Shown here: positions 34,232-44,686 of the stretch, piece by piece
How positions within the stretch are numbered: the first letter of the stretch is position 1
How the letters are laid out: each line of letters opens with the position of its first letter
DNA from: Manis javanica
Lineage: Eukaryota > Chordata > Mammalia > Pholidota > Manidae
Assembly (NCBI RefSeq): GCF_040802235.1
Contig: NC_133161.1
Location: 107,215,001-107,279,000 of the forward strand
Length of the DNA: 64,000 bases
Direction: 5' to 3'
Program-made: the position numbers and the translations under genes
The notes under the pieces: generated by a model
What the model was told of the DNA's origin: nothing
Database searches by the model: none
Seen by the model: the letters and a program-made list of their open reading frames with translations, nothing else

Positions 34232-34868
34232 TGTCCCGACCTGCAGGACTATCAACAGGGGTCAACGACCTGGAGGAGAGAATTGAAGAAAAAAAAAAAG
34301 AGAGAGGCAAGGGACACAAAGAACGACCAGCAAGACAGGATGTCTGATCAAGCTGGCACAGTTTATTGTTTGCAGGCTCAATTTATACAGGTTAACAAGT
34401 AAGGGGTGGGTCAGGAGATAATTGGACCTTAGGTGGCACCGGCGGGGAGGTGTAGAGGGGTGATTGGGTCTTGGTTGGCGCCGGCGGGAACGAAGGACCC
34501 GGAAGAGAAGCGGGGAGTTCACCATTTTGGGGGTGGGGGCCCTTGGGAGGGAGGTTTTAAGGGAGGGGCTTTCCCCTGGGGCAGAGGGTGTTTCTTGATT
34601 AACAAAGGACAGAAAAAGCACATGTTGCGAGGTAGCCTAACCACTAGCTCTAACCTAGAAAAGCACATGTTGCGAGGTAACCTAACCACTAGCTCTAACC
34701 TAGGAGTTCACTAAATGCGTTTCTTGGTAATAGGGGAAAACTTGTTTCTAACGTGTGGAAGGATTCATTGTTGCTGACTTTACAGGAAAGACTTTACTCA
34801 AACGTTGCTGTTGTCTTAAGGCTTTTGTGACTGAGTCTGCCTAAAGGCCCACAGGTTTGCTCCCAACA
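34232..34868 (-). repeat. 5' LTR of the provirus (promoter)
   Basis: 637 bp, TG...CA. On the minus strand the TATA box TATAAA (complement of 34382-34387) is followed ~20 nt later by AATAAA (34362-34367), placing a short R region just downstream. Two 45-bp tandem units (34617-34706) lie in U3 and could act as an enhancer. Confidence 0.9.
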
Positions 34869-35365
34869 TCCATGGATGTTTTGTTGCCCTTGTCTAGCTT
34901 GGATTAATACTTAGTCTATTAGGCACACACCTAATCATCTACATTTGCCCTCTTATAGCACTAAACTATGTTTTCTACCTTTATCTTGCATCTACCTGCC
35001 ACTTCAGCATTTATTAAAAATAATAATAATAATAATAAGGGAGAAATATGTTATTCACATATAAATCAAGTATAAAAATCAAATGAATATTCATATTCGA
35101 CCTGATTGTTTATAGTTCATAATGCATGATCAAAACTGAAAGTTTCTGTGATGACTGCCCTTGCACTGTTCACCATGTAAGAACTTATTCACTGTGTAAG
35201 AATTTGTTCACCATGTAAGAACTTGTTCGTTGTGCTTCAGAAGATTGGAGACTGTTGAGAATTAGGCTTGGGGAATTAATGATTGTGCATTGAGTCCCCT
35301 ATACAGAATTTTATTGTTGTCAACAACCATTTGATCAATAAATATGAGAGATGCCCTCTCAAAAA
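34869..35365 (+). mobile_element. Retroposon E, copy 2, right part
   Basis: Continuation of E copy 2 after the provirus; reverse complement of 22416-22924. Ends CAATAAATATGAGAGATGCC then CTCTC and an A-rich tail. The AATAAA lies ~20 nt before the tail, as in a polyadenylated transcript. Confidence 0.8.
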
Positions 35366-35456
35366 ATAAATAAATAAAAAGAAAGAAAAAAAGAAAGAAA
35401 GGAAGGAAGGAAGGAAGGAAGGAAGGAAGGAAGGAAGGAAGGAAGGAAGGAAGGAA

Positions 35457-35490
<34 letters not shown>

Positions 35491-35492
35491 AA
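35366..35492 (+). repeat. A-rich tail expanded to (GAAA)n/(GGAA)n microsatellite
   Basis: The tail begins 'aaaaaataaataaataaaaag', passes into GAAA units, then about 16 GGAA units, then GAAA units again. It directly follows the E terminus, so it probably grew from the poly(A) tail. Confidence 0.9.
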
Positions 35493-36478
35493 AACTGAAG
35501 GAAGAAAACAGCAGCATACTCACAGAACCCAAGAATGTACTAAAAGTTGCCAAAGGGAAAGGGACTGGGGATGATGGGTGGGAAGGGAGGGATAAGGGCA
35601 GGAAAAAGAAAGGGGGCATTACAATTAGCATGCATAATGTGGAGGGGGTAAGGGGTGGGCTCTACAACACAGAGAAGACAAGTAGTGATTTTCCAGCATC
35701 TTACTATGCTGATGCACAGTGACTGTGAAGGGGTATGTGGGTGGGACTTGGTGAAGGGGGGAGCCTAGCAAACATAATGTTCTTCATGTAATTGTAGATT
35801 AATGATACCAAAATAAAAAGAAATGGAAGGTTTAGCTCATCACTGAGCTGTCTTTTTATCCCACATCACTCTAATTCACCCAAGGGCATCTGGCCGGAAG
35901 AGACCCTGTCATCCTGAGGATGTGGAGTTGTCATGACAAGCGCATCTCCATCACCATTGCATTGGGCCAGGGGGTGGGGCCTGACATCTGCCTCCATGGA
36001 AACAGCCAGGCTCACATTCTGGAGGGAGAGCATCATCATCTGGAAGACCTTTACTGATCTGGGATTCTTTTTCTTACCAGCCTTACTGTCTCCTTTAGGA
36101 AGCCTTCCAGAATTGTTCCATAGCCCTCCTCCCTGGCCCAATCCGGCTTCTACCCTGGGTCCCTGATTTGGGGAGAGGAGGAGGAAGCCATGCAGGGAGT
36201 AGGGGGTGTCTGAGGCTTCATGCGAGAGAGAGGTCATCAGGAGAGACATCCCTAATATTTCATTCAACCAATATTTATTAAGGACCCACTATGTTCTGGG
36301 AATTGTGCCAGTGCCAGAGACATAGTGGTAAATAAAATGAAATCCCAGTCTTCATGGAGGTGACATTCTATTAGTAGGAGGAAGTCAGATAATAAATAGA
36401 CTAGCAAAACATACAGAGCAGCACTGTCCAGTAGAAACAGAGTGGGAGCCACACAGGTAATTTTTACTTTTGTGGTAG
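35493..36478 (+). repeat. Duplicated ~1 kb segment, copy B
   Basis: L1 3' end (35493-35815) plus flank, matching 21431-22415. Here the flank continues uninterrupted into the full hAT-like element, so copy B shows the longer ancestral context. Confidence 0.8.
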
Positions 36479-37202
36479 CCACATTAAAAAAAGAAAAAGA
36501 AAAAGAAAAAATAACTTTAATAATACATTTACTTCACCCAATTAAGGTAGGCAGCATAAAGACTCCCAAAGATACACACATCCCAATTCCCTGGACTTGT
36601 GAAAGTGTGACCTCACATGGCAAGAGGGACTGCAGAAGTGACTAAAAAGCTGGAGATGGGGAGATCATTCTGGATCATCTGGATGCACCCAGTGAAGTCA
36701 AGGATCCTCAGAAGGGAGAGAGGGAGGCAGGAGAGCCCCAGAGAGAGGGAGTTGTGCTGACGGAGGCAGAGGTTGGAGTGAGGCAGAGGGCACTGAGAGC
36801 AAAGGAATTCGGACAGCTTCTAGAAGCTGGAAAAGGCAAGGGAACAGACTCCTCCCTAGAGCCTCCAGAAGAGACACAGCTTGATTTTAGCCCTGTAAGA
36901 CTCATTTGGGACCTCCAGAACTGTAAGATGATATATCTGTCTTCTAATGAGCCACTAAGTGTGTGGTAATTTGTTACAGCAGCAGTAAGAAATTAATACA
37001 CCCATATTTCCAAATTACTATAATTTCAACATGTAATCAACATAAAAATTTAGAGATTTTTTGCATTCTGTTTTTTCATTTATACTACATCTTCAAAGTC
37101 TGATGTCTATTTTGTACTTACAGCACATCTTAATTTATATTGGGTACATTTCAAGTGTTAATAGCCACATGTGGCTGATGGCTCGCCTATTTGCACAGGT
37201 GT
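36425..37202 (+). repeat. hAT-like DNA transposon relic, interrupted
   Basis: Begins 'gcactgtccagtagaaac..gagccac' and ends 'caagtgttaatagccacatgtggctgatggct', the layout of a common nonautonomous mammalian DNA transposon with CACTGTCCA termini. It is split at 36546-36998 by another repeat, and sequence resumes in register at 'atttcaacatgtaatcaacataaaaatt'. Family name not certain. Confidence 0.55.
36546..36998 (+). repeat. MaLR-like LTR inside the hAT-like element
   Basis: Runs from 'ggtaggcagcataaagactcccaaagat' to 'gtggtaatttgttacagcagcagtaagaaattaataca'. Landmarks are 'acctcacatggcaagaggga', 'agaagctggaaaaggcaagg' and 'gaactgtaagatgata'. A related copy lies at 53985-54412. Assigned to MaLR-type LTRs tentatively. 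Confidence 0.5.
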
Positions 37203-37279
37203 AGAATGTCAAATGGTGATAAATGCAGGGGAGAAAGCTAGGAACTACTGGGAATAGTTAAGAAGGGAAATAGTTTGGA

Positions 37280-37640
37280 CTTTTAGGTAGGGTGTTTAGG
37301 GCAAATGCCAGAAATGTGAGAAGGATCCAGTTGTGCGAGCAGCTGAGGAAAGGGCATTCCAGGCAGGGGAACAGCTGGAGTGAACACCAAGCCAGAAGCC
37401 AGTGGGTGGAGCAGAGTAAGGGCAAGAGTGGTAGTAAATGACATGGGGACGTTAGGCAGGGTGACAGGTCATGTGGGGCCTTGGGGGACTTTGGCTTTGC
37501 TCTGAGGAATTGTGGAAGGGTTTTGAGCAGGGAAAAGACTTGATTGCCTTGGGTTTTAACAGAGTTATTGTGACTGCTGGGTGGGGGACAGGCTGTGAAG
37601 GCAGAAGGCAGGAAGCAAAGTCATAATCACTGGAGCTATT
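37280..37640 (+). repeat. L2-like fragment
   Basis: Contains 'gggcattccaggcaggggaacagc', 'ggtcatgtggggccttgggg', 'ggttttgagcagggaaaagacttga', which are characteristic of L2 3' sequence. Confidence 0.6.
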
Positions 37641-37664
37641 TTAGTTACTGAACTCTAACCAGCA

Positions 37665-37885
37665 CTACTGGCTGATATTTATTGAGGGTTCCCCTATGTG
37701 CCAGGTGATGTGCTAAATGTATCTGGTGCCTGGGCTCGTGAAATTCCTCACATCACTTTGATCCCGTTTTACAGATGAACAGACTGAGGCTCAAAGAGAT
37801 ACAGTTGCCAAGTTAGCCCAGTTCATTCAGCCCTTAAGTGCCAGAGCTGCGGTTTGAACCCATGGCTGTCTGACTCTGAAGCTCC
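37665..37885 (+). repeat. MIR SINE
   Basis: Has the MIR order: 'tttattgagggttcccctatgtgccaggtg', 'cccgttttacagatgaacagactgaggctcaaagag', 'gccagagctgcggtttgaaccca'. Confidence 0.8.
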
Positions 37886-38159
37886 TGCTTTTCCAAGGTT
37901 TCCATGTATGGTAGTTCAGGTTGGACATTGCACAACTCTAGAGGGCATGATTCACATAGTAGACATCATGTCTTTGTATATGTTTTTTAACCATTGCCAG
38001 CAGATGACAGTGAAATGTCTCGCTCTAGCAAAATTATTATATTATGATAATTTTCCAGAAATAGAAGTAAAGTATCTTGAAGAGAGAATACCTTTACTAA
38101 TTTGTTGAAAGAAGCTATAAGGGCTATACTGATGACTCTGCTGAATTCCTATATAAGTC

Positions 38160-38640
38160 TGTGTGTCACTACCTACTGCTGCCATTGTGCTGAGTAACAA
38201 ACAACCGCAAAACCTCAGTGACTTTTAACAGTATATATTGATTTTTGCTCCTGAGTCTATGGGTCAGCTGGTTAGCTCTGCTAAATTGGCTGGGCTCCAT
38301 CTTATATCTGGGACTGCAGTGGGTATCATGAGTCCTCAAAGGCCTTGGCTCTTCCCACATCTTTCATCCTCCAGCAAGCTAGCCTGAGCATGTTCTCACG
38401 GAAGAGGAGCAAGAGAAAACATGTGCACCCTCTTGAGGGCCAGGCTCATCCATGATCACTTGCACTGCATTGTGTTGGCAGAAGCCACTTACAGGGTCAG
38501 CCCAGACTCAAGGAGAGGAAGGAGGCTCCCACTCTTGATGGGAGATGCTGCACATTGTAGAAGGTGCAGAAATGGAAAGGAGAGAATTGAGAATATTTTT
38601 GCAGTCAGTTTACCACAGGCTTCTTTGTCCCATAGAAAAA
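38160..38640 (+). repeat. Ancient interspersed repeat, family unnamed
   Basis: 'gtaacaaacaaccgcaaaacctcagtgactttt', then 'gtctatgggtcagctgg' and 'ccaagccccagcaa'-like stretches resemble a common old mammalian repeat whose name I cannot fix. The open frames across it are not gene-like. Confidence 0.35.
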
Positions 38641-38974
38641 AATTTCAGGAAAACTAGGTCTTCCAGAAGCCACTCAATTGATGATGAGGTTAGGATCCTA
38701 CCTTGGGGAATCCCAATATCTGAGGAAAGAGGCAGATCCACCCACTCGCACCCACAACAGCAGGCTGGCCCCATGCAGGCTAAGTTTTTAAGGGTTAGGG
38801 TTTCTAGAAGAAGTAAGTGTGGCACACTCAGCACTATTTTCTCCATGTTCCTCAAACACCCAAGCTTGATCCCACCTCAGAGCCTTTGGGCTTGCTGTTC
38901 CTTCTGCCTGGAACAGAAAAAGACACACTTGTGTATCACTGACTACAATGAGAATTGTTACAGCCTTTCTGAAA

Positions 38975-39225
38975 GGGTATATGGCAGCATCAGTTACAAT
39001 CGGAAATGCATTTTACCCTTGACTCAGCAACTCCATTCCTGGGAATGCATCCCACTGAAATCAAACCTCCAGAATGAAGTAAAGGTATATATGGAAGGGT
39101 GTTTATTGGAGGACTAGGGTAACAGGAAACTGAGAATCAAAGATGGAAACCTATTTTTGGGTCAAATAAATGATGGTCCACCCATTTGGTGACAATTAAT
39201 GCAGTCATTCCAAAGAGCAACCTAG
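38975..39225 (+). repeat. Ancient L1 3' ORF2/UTR fragment
   Basis: 'gactcagcaactccattcctgggaatgcatccc' through 'gaaactgagaatcaaagatggaaacct' and 'ggtccacccatttggtgacaattaatgcagtcatt' follows the end of old L1 ORF2. Confidence 0.55.
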
Positions 39226-39247
39226 AATCCATTCTAATGGGCTTGGT

Positions 39248-39420
39248 TCAGTGGTCCCAACTCCAGCAGCACTGTAGCATCACCTGGGGATGTTTAAAAG
39301 TCCTCATCATCAGACTATACCCCAGAACAGCCATCAGAGTCACTGAGGCCAGAGCATCAGTATTTTGTAAAACTCCAAGTGATTCCAAACTGCAGCCAGA
39401 GTGGGAACCACTGACTTGTA
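39248..39420 (+). repeat. MER5A-like hAT-Charlie element
   Basis: 'cagtggtcccaactccagcagcactgtagcatcacctgggga' to 'aagtgattccaaactgcagccagagtgggaaccactga'. It is palindromic-ended, as in MER5A. Confidence 0.65.
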
Positions 39421-39504
39421 GGGCTTTCCTGTGGCATAGAGTGAGGAAAGGAGGAGGCAGGGGTGTGAGTGCAGCGAGCCCAAAGAAGGGCAGCCCCCAT
39501 GGAT

Positions 39505-39695
39505 TGGTTTATCAAGCTATGTGTCAGGCTGTCTTCTGTGCATTTAGTTGTCATAGCAACTCTATGATGAGTGACTGTTATTATCCCCATTTTACAGATG
39601 GAAAAACTGAATCACAGAATGATTTAGGCATTTGCCCAAAGCCACAGGCTATTAAGTGGCAGATTGGGATTTGAATCCAGGCCATCTGGTTCCAG
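39505..39695 (+). repeat. MIR SINE
   Basis: 'tatgtgtcaggctgtct', 'ttattatccccattttacagatggaaaaactg', 'ttaagtggcagattgggatttgaatccag' in MIR order. Confidence 0.75.
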
Positions 39696-39720
39696 AAACT
39701 GCTGTGTTCTCACTACTAAA

Positions 39721-40620
39721 CTTCATATATGTACATACATATGTATTTAAATATAGATTCACATGTTCATGTATGTAATATTTCTATGTATATATTTCTA
39801 CATCTCTAGTCTACCTATATGCATAATACTCCTATGTTTCTTTATACAGTATTTATATATAATGGCCATATATTTTTCAAATTTTCAAATTTTCAAAATT
39901 ACTATAATATAGTTTTCTTCTATATGATATTCCTATTATAGGCATACTACTTACAGGCATAATTCTTTATAGGTGTAATATTCCTATGTATTCATATATA
40001 ATACTGCTATATAAAATATTCTTAAATATTTCTTGATATATGATATTCCTTTGTATATAACATTAATAAATGTAAAATATTCATTTTTATAATATTCCAT
40101 GTGTTTCTGTCCATAATGTACCTAAACAAACATTTCCATATATATTCCTATATAGTTGACCCTTGAACAACATGGGTTTGAGCTGCCCGGGTATACTTCA
40201 CACACTGACTTTATTCAATAAATATACTGGAAAAGTTTTTGGAGATTTACAACAATTTAGAAAGACATTTTCTTTTCTCTAGCTTACTTTATTCTAAAAA
40301 TACAATATACAATAGACATAACATACAAAATATGTGTAAATCAACGGTTTATGTTGTTGGTAAGGCTTCTGGCCAACAGGAGACTATTAGTACTTAAATT
40401 TGGGGGAAGTCAAAAGTTATACACAAATTTTCAACTGCACATAGGGTCAGCAACCCTAACCCTTGCATTACTTAAGGATCAATTGTATATACAATGTTCA
40501 TATATATATGAGTATATATACATATTATTCCTATATACAACAGTTTATATATAGTATTCTTTTGTATTCCTATACATAAAACTTCTTTTTAAGTAACATT
40601 CATATATATTATGTAAAGAA
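39721..40620. repeat. AT-rich region with nested DNA transposon
   Basis: Low-complexity AT-rich sequence with recurring 'tattcctatatat' motifs at 39721-40150 and 40490-40620. No coding content. Confidence 0.6.
40153..40490 (+). repeat. Tigger-like (Tc1/mariner) element
   Basis: Left terminus 'agttgacccttgaacaacatgggtttga' and right terminus 'cttgcattacttaaggatcaattgt' are imperfect inverted repeats flanked by TA. The middle has 'actttattcaataaatatactggaaaa' and 'tcaactgcacatagggtcagcaaccctaaccc'. Family assignment is tentative. Confidence 0.55.
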
Positions 40621-40999
40621 CCCTTTTCCAATGAAAAGTGAACGTTCCATATGTTTGAAACTATGATTATATGCACTGGAGGAAGGACCCCAGGTTTTGG
40701 GGATGGGGTAGGAGGTGTCAGGGGGAAAGAGATGGGAGAAGAAAAAGAAGAGCTGATTGGAGAAAGGTAGCAGAGAAGGTCTCCCAGCCCAAAGGGAAGG
40801 CAGGCCGGGCTGGGGGGCTCACCAGAGGGGCGCCGACCTGCCCAGGCCACCATGGTACACCAAGGGGCTCCTCCCAGCTCCCTGGGGAGGACGAACTGGG
40901 GAGCACAAAATAACCATGTTCAGCAAATTGAAGAGTCCTCATTTAAACTTTCTTTAAATGAAAAGATTTTGCTTTTATTTCCCTTCTAAGCCCCCTGGC

Positions 41000-41450
41000 C
41001 TTGGCCCCCAGTTCACTCACTCATTCATTCCTTCACTCATTCACATCACCAGTTTCCTCAGCACCTCTGTGGCATGGTAGACACCTCTGTAGACCCTTCC
41101 AGGCACTAGGGAGGCAGTCGTGAGCAGACTAAAGTCCTACACTGGGAAGCAGTGCACGGCGACAGGCAGTGTAGAGTCAGCTATATGGGCTTAAGTGCTG
41201 GGCAGTCGGGGGAGCAGGCAGAGAAGGGGGCTCTGCTGGGGGTGGGGAGGCACAATGATAAAAGGCTCCTCAGGGAAACCCTGGGAAGAAGGGTGCTCTT
41301 GACAGACAAACTGAAGGAGCAGGTGAGAGGGTGACATATGATGATCTGTAGGGAAGAGGGATTCAGGCAGTGGGACAGCATGTGCAAAGGCCCTGAGGCG
41401 GGAGCATGTCTGCTGTATCAAAGAATGGCAAGGCAGCCAGTATTGTTTCT
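41000..41450 (+). repeat. L2-like fragments
   Basis: 'cactcactcattcattccttcactcatt', 'gacccttccaggcactagggaggcagtcgtgagcag' and 'gcaaaggccctgaggcgggagc' fit degraded L2. Confidence 0.55.
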
Positions 41451-41599
41451 TCTCTCCCTACCATGTGAGATCTTGGCCCACATTCCTCCCCTGCTCAAAT
41501 CCCTTCTGAGAACCCCCACTCCAGGCCTGTTTGGATAGGGAGAACTTCCAGCCTTGCCACCTCACTCACTTCTTTGAAGGGTATCCTACAAATTCAGCT

Positions 41600-42060
41600 C
41601 AAATCTGACACTATCTATACAGCCTTAGATCCCACTGGTAAAGGGCACCGTCCATAAGGCCATCCCTATGTCAGAGCCAATCAAAGTCCAGGCTTTCACC
41701 TGTGCTTCTAGCCCACTGTCTAAAAATCAGAAGTTCGCACAACCCCGGTTGGGTCATTTGTTAGAACGACTCACAAAATTCGGATCATTTTTAGAACAAC
41801 TCCCAAAATCCAGAGTACTTATAATAAAGGATATGGGCTGGACAGCCAGATAAAGAGGTACCTAGGGCAAGGCCCCGGAAAGGTCTCCAACGGCAGGAGC
41901 TTCTGTCCCTGTGGAACTGGGATGTGCTGCCCTCCTTCCACAGGATGTGTTCACCAGCTCAGAAGCTCATCAAAACTTGTTCAACAGTTTCTATAGAAGA
42001 TAGGACAATTCAAGATGATGAAAAGAGAACATGTAAATGGAGCTCCAGGTTAAGATGTGG
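41600..42060. other. Possible old LTR fragment
   Basis: The pattern 'ttgttagaacgactcacaaaattcgg...cttataataaaggatatg' recalls ERVL-type LTRs but is too diverged to name. No gene seen. Confidence 0.3.
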
Positions 42061-43919
42061 CCACATAGCTGAGGTGAATAAACAGCTACAATTACATACC
42101 ACATATTTAGGACAGAAAAATCAAGAGTGGTAACACACAGAGTCACACATCTTTTACTGTCCAACAAAATTAAACAGGTAAAAGTCCTTGCTGACTTTTG
42201 AATCTAAACGTAGATGCAATTTATATCTAATTGCAGAATCTATATTCAAGACGTCATTTGTTTCATGGTTGTAGCAGAAAGGGCATTGTGAAATAAAGTG
42301 AATCTCAACTACTGTGCTACTTGGGAAAGAGGAGCCCCCCAGAAAGGAAAGTGAACAATTTAAATTAACTGTCAAGGAAAATTTTTGGCCGTGCTGCAAA
42401 CAAACTAGAAATCTTTCAGAAGACGCACCTACAGACACACACACAAAGACGGAGCAATTAGAATGGAATCAAATAACCAAAATCACAGGAAACTTCATTA
42501 CTATTTTAAAGTCCATATAATGCTCCACTACTATTGAAATGACTCATCTCTCCTATACAGTGCAAATGAAGAGGCTGTCACAATTTTGCTCATGAGAATA
42601 CTGTTGGCTTTCTTTTTCCAAATTTTCAGTAATAAAACTTTAAAGTATGTTATCTGTGATTACAAAGAGAAAATTAACCAATGTAAAATTGACCTAAATT
42701 AACATGGAAAGTAAACGGGTGGGAAGGGAGAAGCGTTTTTATAAACTATCGAGTGTAGCCGCCACATCCCCTTCCCAGAGGGTGGAGAGTGGGGCTGAAA
42801 ACCCAACCTCTTTTCACTGGATCTTCCTACTGATGGGCTCCAGCTTGAAACTGCTTGGGAGCCCCATACTAAGTCACCTAGGGGTGATCAAAAGGGTTCC
42901 TGATGAATAATAAGACACTCCTATCACTTAGGAAATTGAGGAGTTCAGGAGCTCTACGACAGGAAAGGGGACGAAGTGGGAGAAAGATGGACGGACGCTG
43001 GACAGGAGAATGAAGCAAGAAAGTCAGGCTGGCCCTCAAGGGATGCCCCTGTAACGGGCATCCCATTATATCACTTCTATTTTCTTGAACTTTGAGGATA
43101 GCTATGCTGAGTACACTGTTTTTCAGTTTTCCCCTACCCTGGGATATCCCGTGGTCATCCTCTCTGCAGGGAGTGTTCCTGCGCACAGCCCTGTGTAGCC
43201 GGGAACCCATAGGGCAGGCAGCAGGGGGAAGCCAGGCCAGAGGCAGGATTGGTCCTTTTCTGTGCTTGATGCTGGTTTTCTCTATCACGTGACTTTCATG
43301 TTATGTTAATATATACTTTGCTTCGTTCCAGAAAAGAATTAATATCACTCTATGCTACAATTCATACCTTTCTCATCCAGTGACTTGGAATCCTGGGGGC
43401 AGAAACCATGTTTTTAATCTCTACTTTGTCATTATCTAGTGCCATCTGGCATTCAACTAATGTTTAAATGGAAAAAAACGGAATTATTTCCCTCAAGGAG
43501 AAATCATTACGTTTGGTCCGAAATAATTAAAGAAGCAGTAAGAACAAAGAGAACCAATAAAGACTGATACGTAATCATACTGTTACCATATAAATGTCAA
43601 GATTTGCTTGTGTCCTTTTATTATACATGTTACACTCCCGGGCAATTAAATTAATACTGGAGGTATCTCTCGGGGCAATTAAATATTTCGATAATTGAGT
43701 ATTCTTTCACATGATCTTCCGCTACCAAAGACATCCGTTTATTCAAAACAAAAGGATTAAAAAAAAAAAAAAACGCCTGTGGCTCCTCCTCCAGACAGCC
43801 CCTCCCAACAGTGGTAAACAGAAGGGCCTGTTCCCGCCGGAGGCACTATCCTTGCAGTGTTTGGGGATGTTCAGAAACTCTCATCCTTACAAGAGATTTT
43901 TTTCCTAATATCAAACACA
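42061..43919. other. Upstream intergenic sequence, no gene recognised
   Basis: No domain, splice structure or named repeat supported. It may hold distal promoter elements of LANCL2, which cannot be recognised here. Confidence 0.5.
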
Positions 43920-44428
43920 GAGCTGCTGCTATTCCCGGGGTCTGTGCGCCCAGGGCCGAGGACACCCGCCCCCGGTCGGCGGGAGAAAACGCGGGTGGCT
44001 GACGGCGCGCCCACACCGCACACAGCGTGAAGGCGGTGAGCTCCTCGTTCCAGGCTGCCCGGGGGCACGTGTGGCGCCCGGTTTCCCGGGGAAGCCGCGG
44101 ACGGGACGGGGTCGTGCAGGCGCTCGGAGGCCCCCGGCTGCAGGGGCGGCGGCTGGGCGCAGCGGGCTCTGAGCGGCTGCGCGGGCGGCGCCGGAGCCCT
44201 CTGAGCGCACCCGCCGCAGCCAGGCCCCGCGGGAGGCTCCCGCCCACTCCGAAGCCCCGTTCGCGGCCTTCCTAACGGGCCCCTCGCTGCCCGCCGCGCG
44301 GGGCCCCGGAGAGGCTGCCGCCGCCAGTGCGCCGCGGCTCGGCAGCGCGCTCCGGTGGAAACGCGCCTGCAGGATACTTGTCCCGGTGCGCACGCCGTAC
44401 CGCGCGGCCGCGAGGGCGCGCAACGGAA

Positions 44429-44614
44429 ATGGGCGAGGTTATGTCGAAGAGGCTGAAGCTGCATCTGAGCGCGGAGGCAGAAATGGAGGAGCGGGCATTC
44501 GCCAATCCCTTCCTAGACTACGAGGCCGCCGCCGGAGCGGCCGAGGAGCCAGGCTGTGCTCGCCCCCAGCCCACCACCGACGAGCTCGGCCTGCCTTTCC
44601 ACGACGACGGGAAG
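44429..44614 (+). CDS. LANCL2: LANCL2 first coding exon (62 codons)
   Basis: LANCL2 is a LanC-like protein, reported as a myristoylated, membrane- and nucleus-associated glutathione/abscisic-acid-binding family member. Here only the N-terminus is present. The ATG at 44429 has a strong context (G at -3, G at +4). The peptide starts MGEVMSKRLKLHL: Gly2 suits N-myristoylation, and a basic patch follows. It then has AEMEERAFANPFLDYEAAAG and LGLPFHDDGK. The coding part ends AAG|gtgagt at 44614/44615, a good splice donor with phase 0. The alanine-rich stretch is about six residues shorter than the human protein as I recall it. The LanC catalytic/zinc domain is encoded by later exons outside the window. 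The 240-codon frame running through the donor is not taken as coding. Confidence 0.93.
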
Positions 44615-44678
44615 GTGAGTCGGTGGACCGGGCGGGGCGTCGCGGGAGCTAGGGCGGAGGGACCGCCCACACGCCCCG

Positions 44679-44686
44679 TGACGTCA
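44679..44686. promoter_or_regulatory. Palindromic CRE (TGACGTCA)
   Basis: A perfect full cAMP-response element core, 65 bp downstream of the exon 1 donor and within the CpG island. CREB/ATF binding is plausible but unproven. Confidence 0.55.

Larger units (their letters stand above)
25138..34868 (-). mobile_element. Betaretrovirus-like provirus with gamma-type env
   Basis: A 9.73 kb minus-strand provirus: 5' LTR 34232-34868, primer site 34212-34229, leader, gag 33902-31690, pro 31870-30923 (dUTPase plus protease), pol 30950-28179, env 28306-26252, CTE 25820-25965, polypurine tract 25773-25786, 3' LTR 25138-25772. A 6-bp target duplication (tccatt/tccatg) fits betaretroviruses. Gag, dUTPase-pro order, G-patch, primer type and CTE are betaretroviral (type D-like). 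The envelope is gammaretroviral in type. All genes are broken, so this is a defective endogenous copy. It sits inside E copy 2, so it is younger than E. Confidence 0.9.

Noticed and set aside
38545..39117. 190-codon plus-strand open frame
   Set aside because: It spans an old repeat, L2-like sequence and an ancient L1 fragment. No domain or codon bias suggests a gene.
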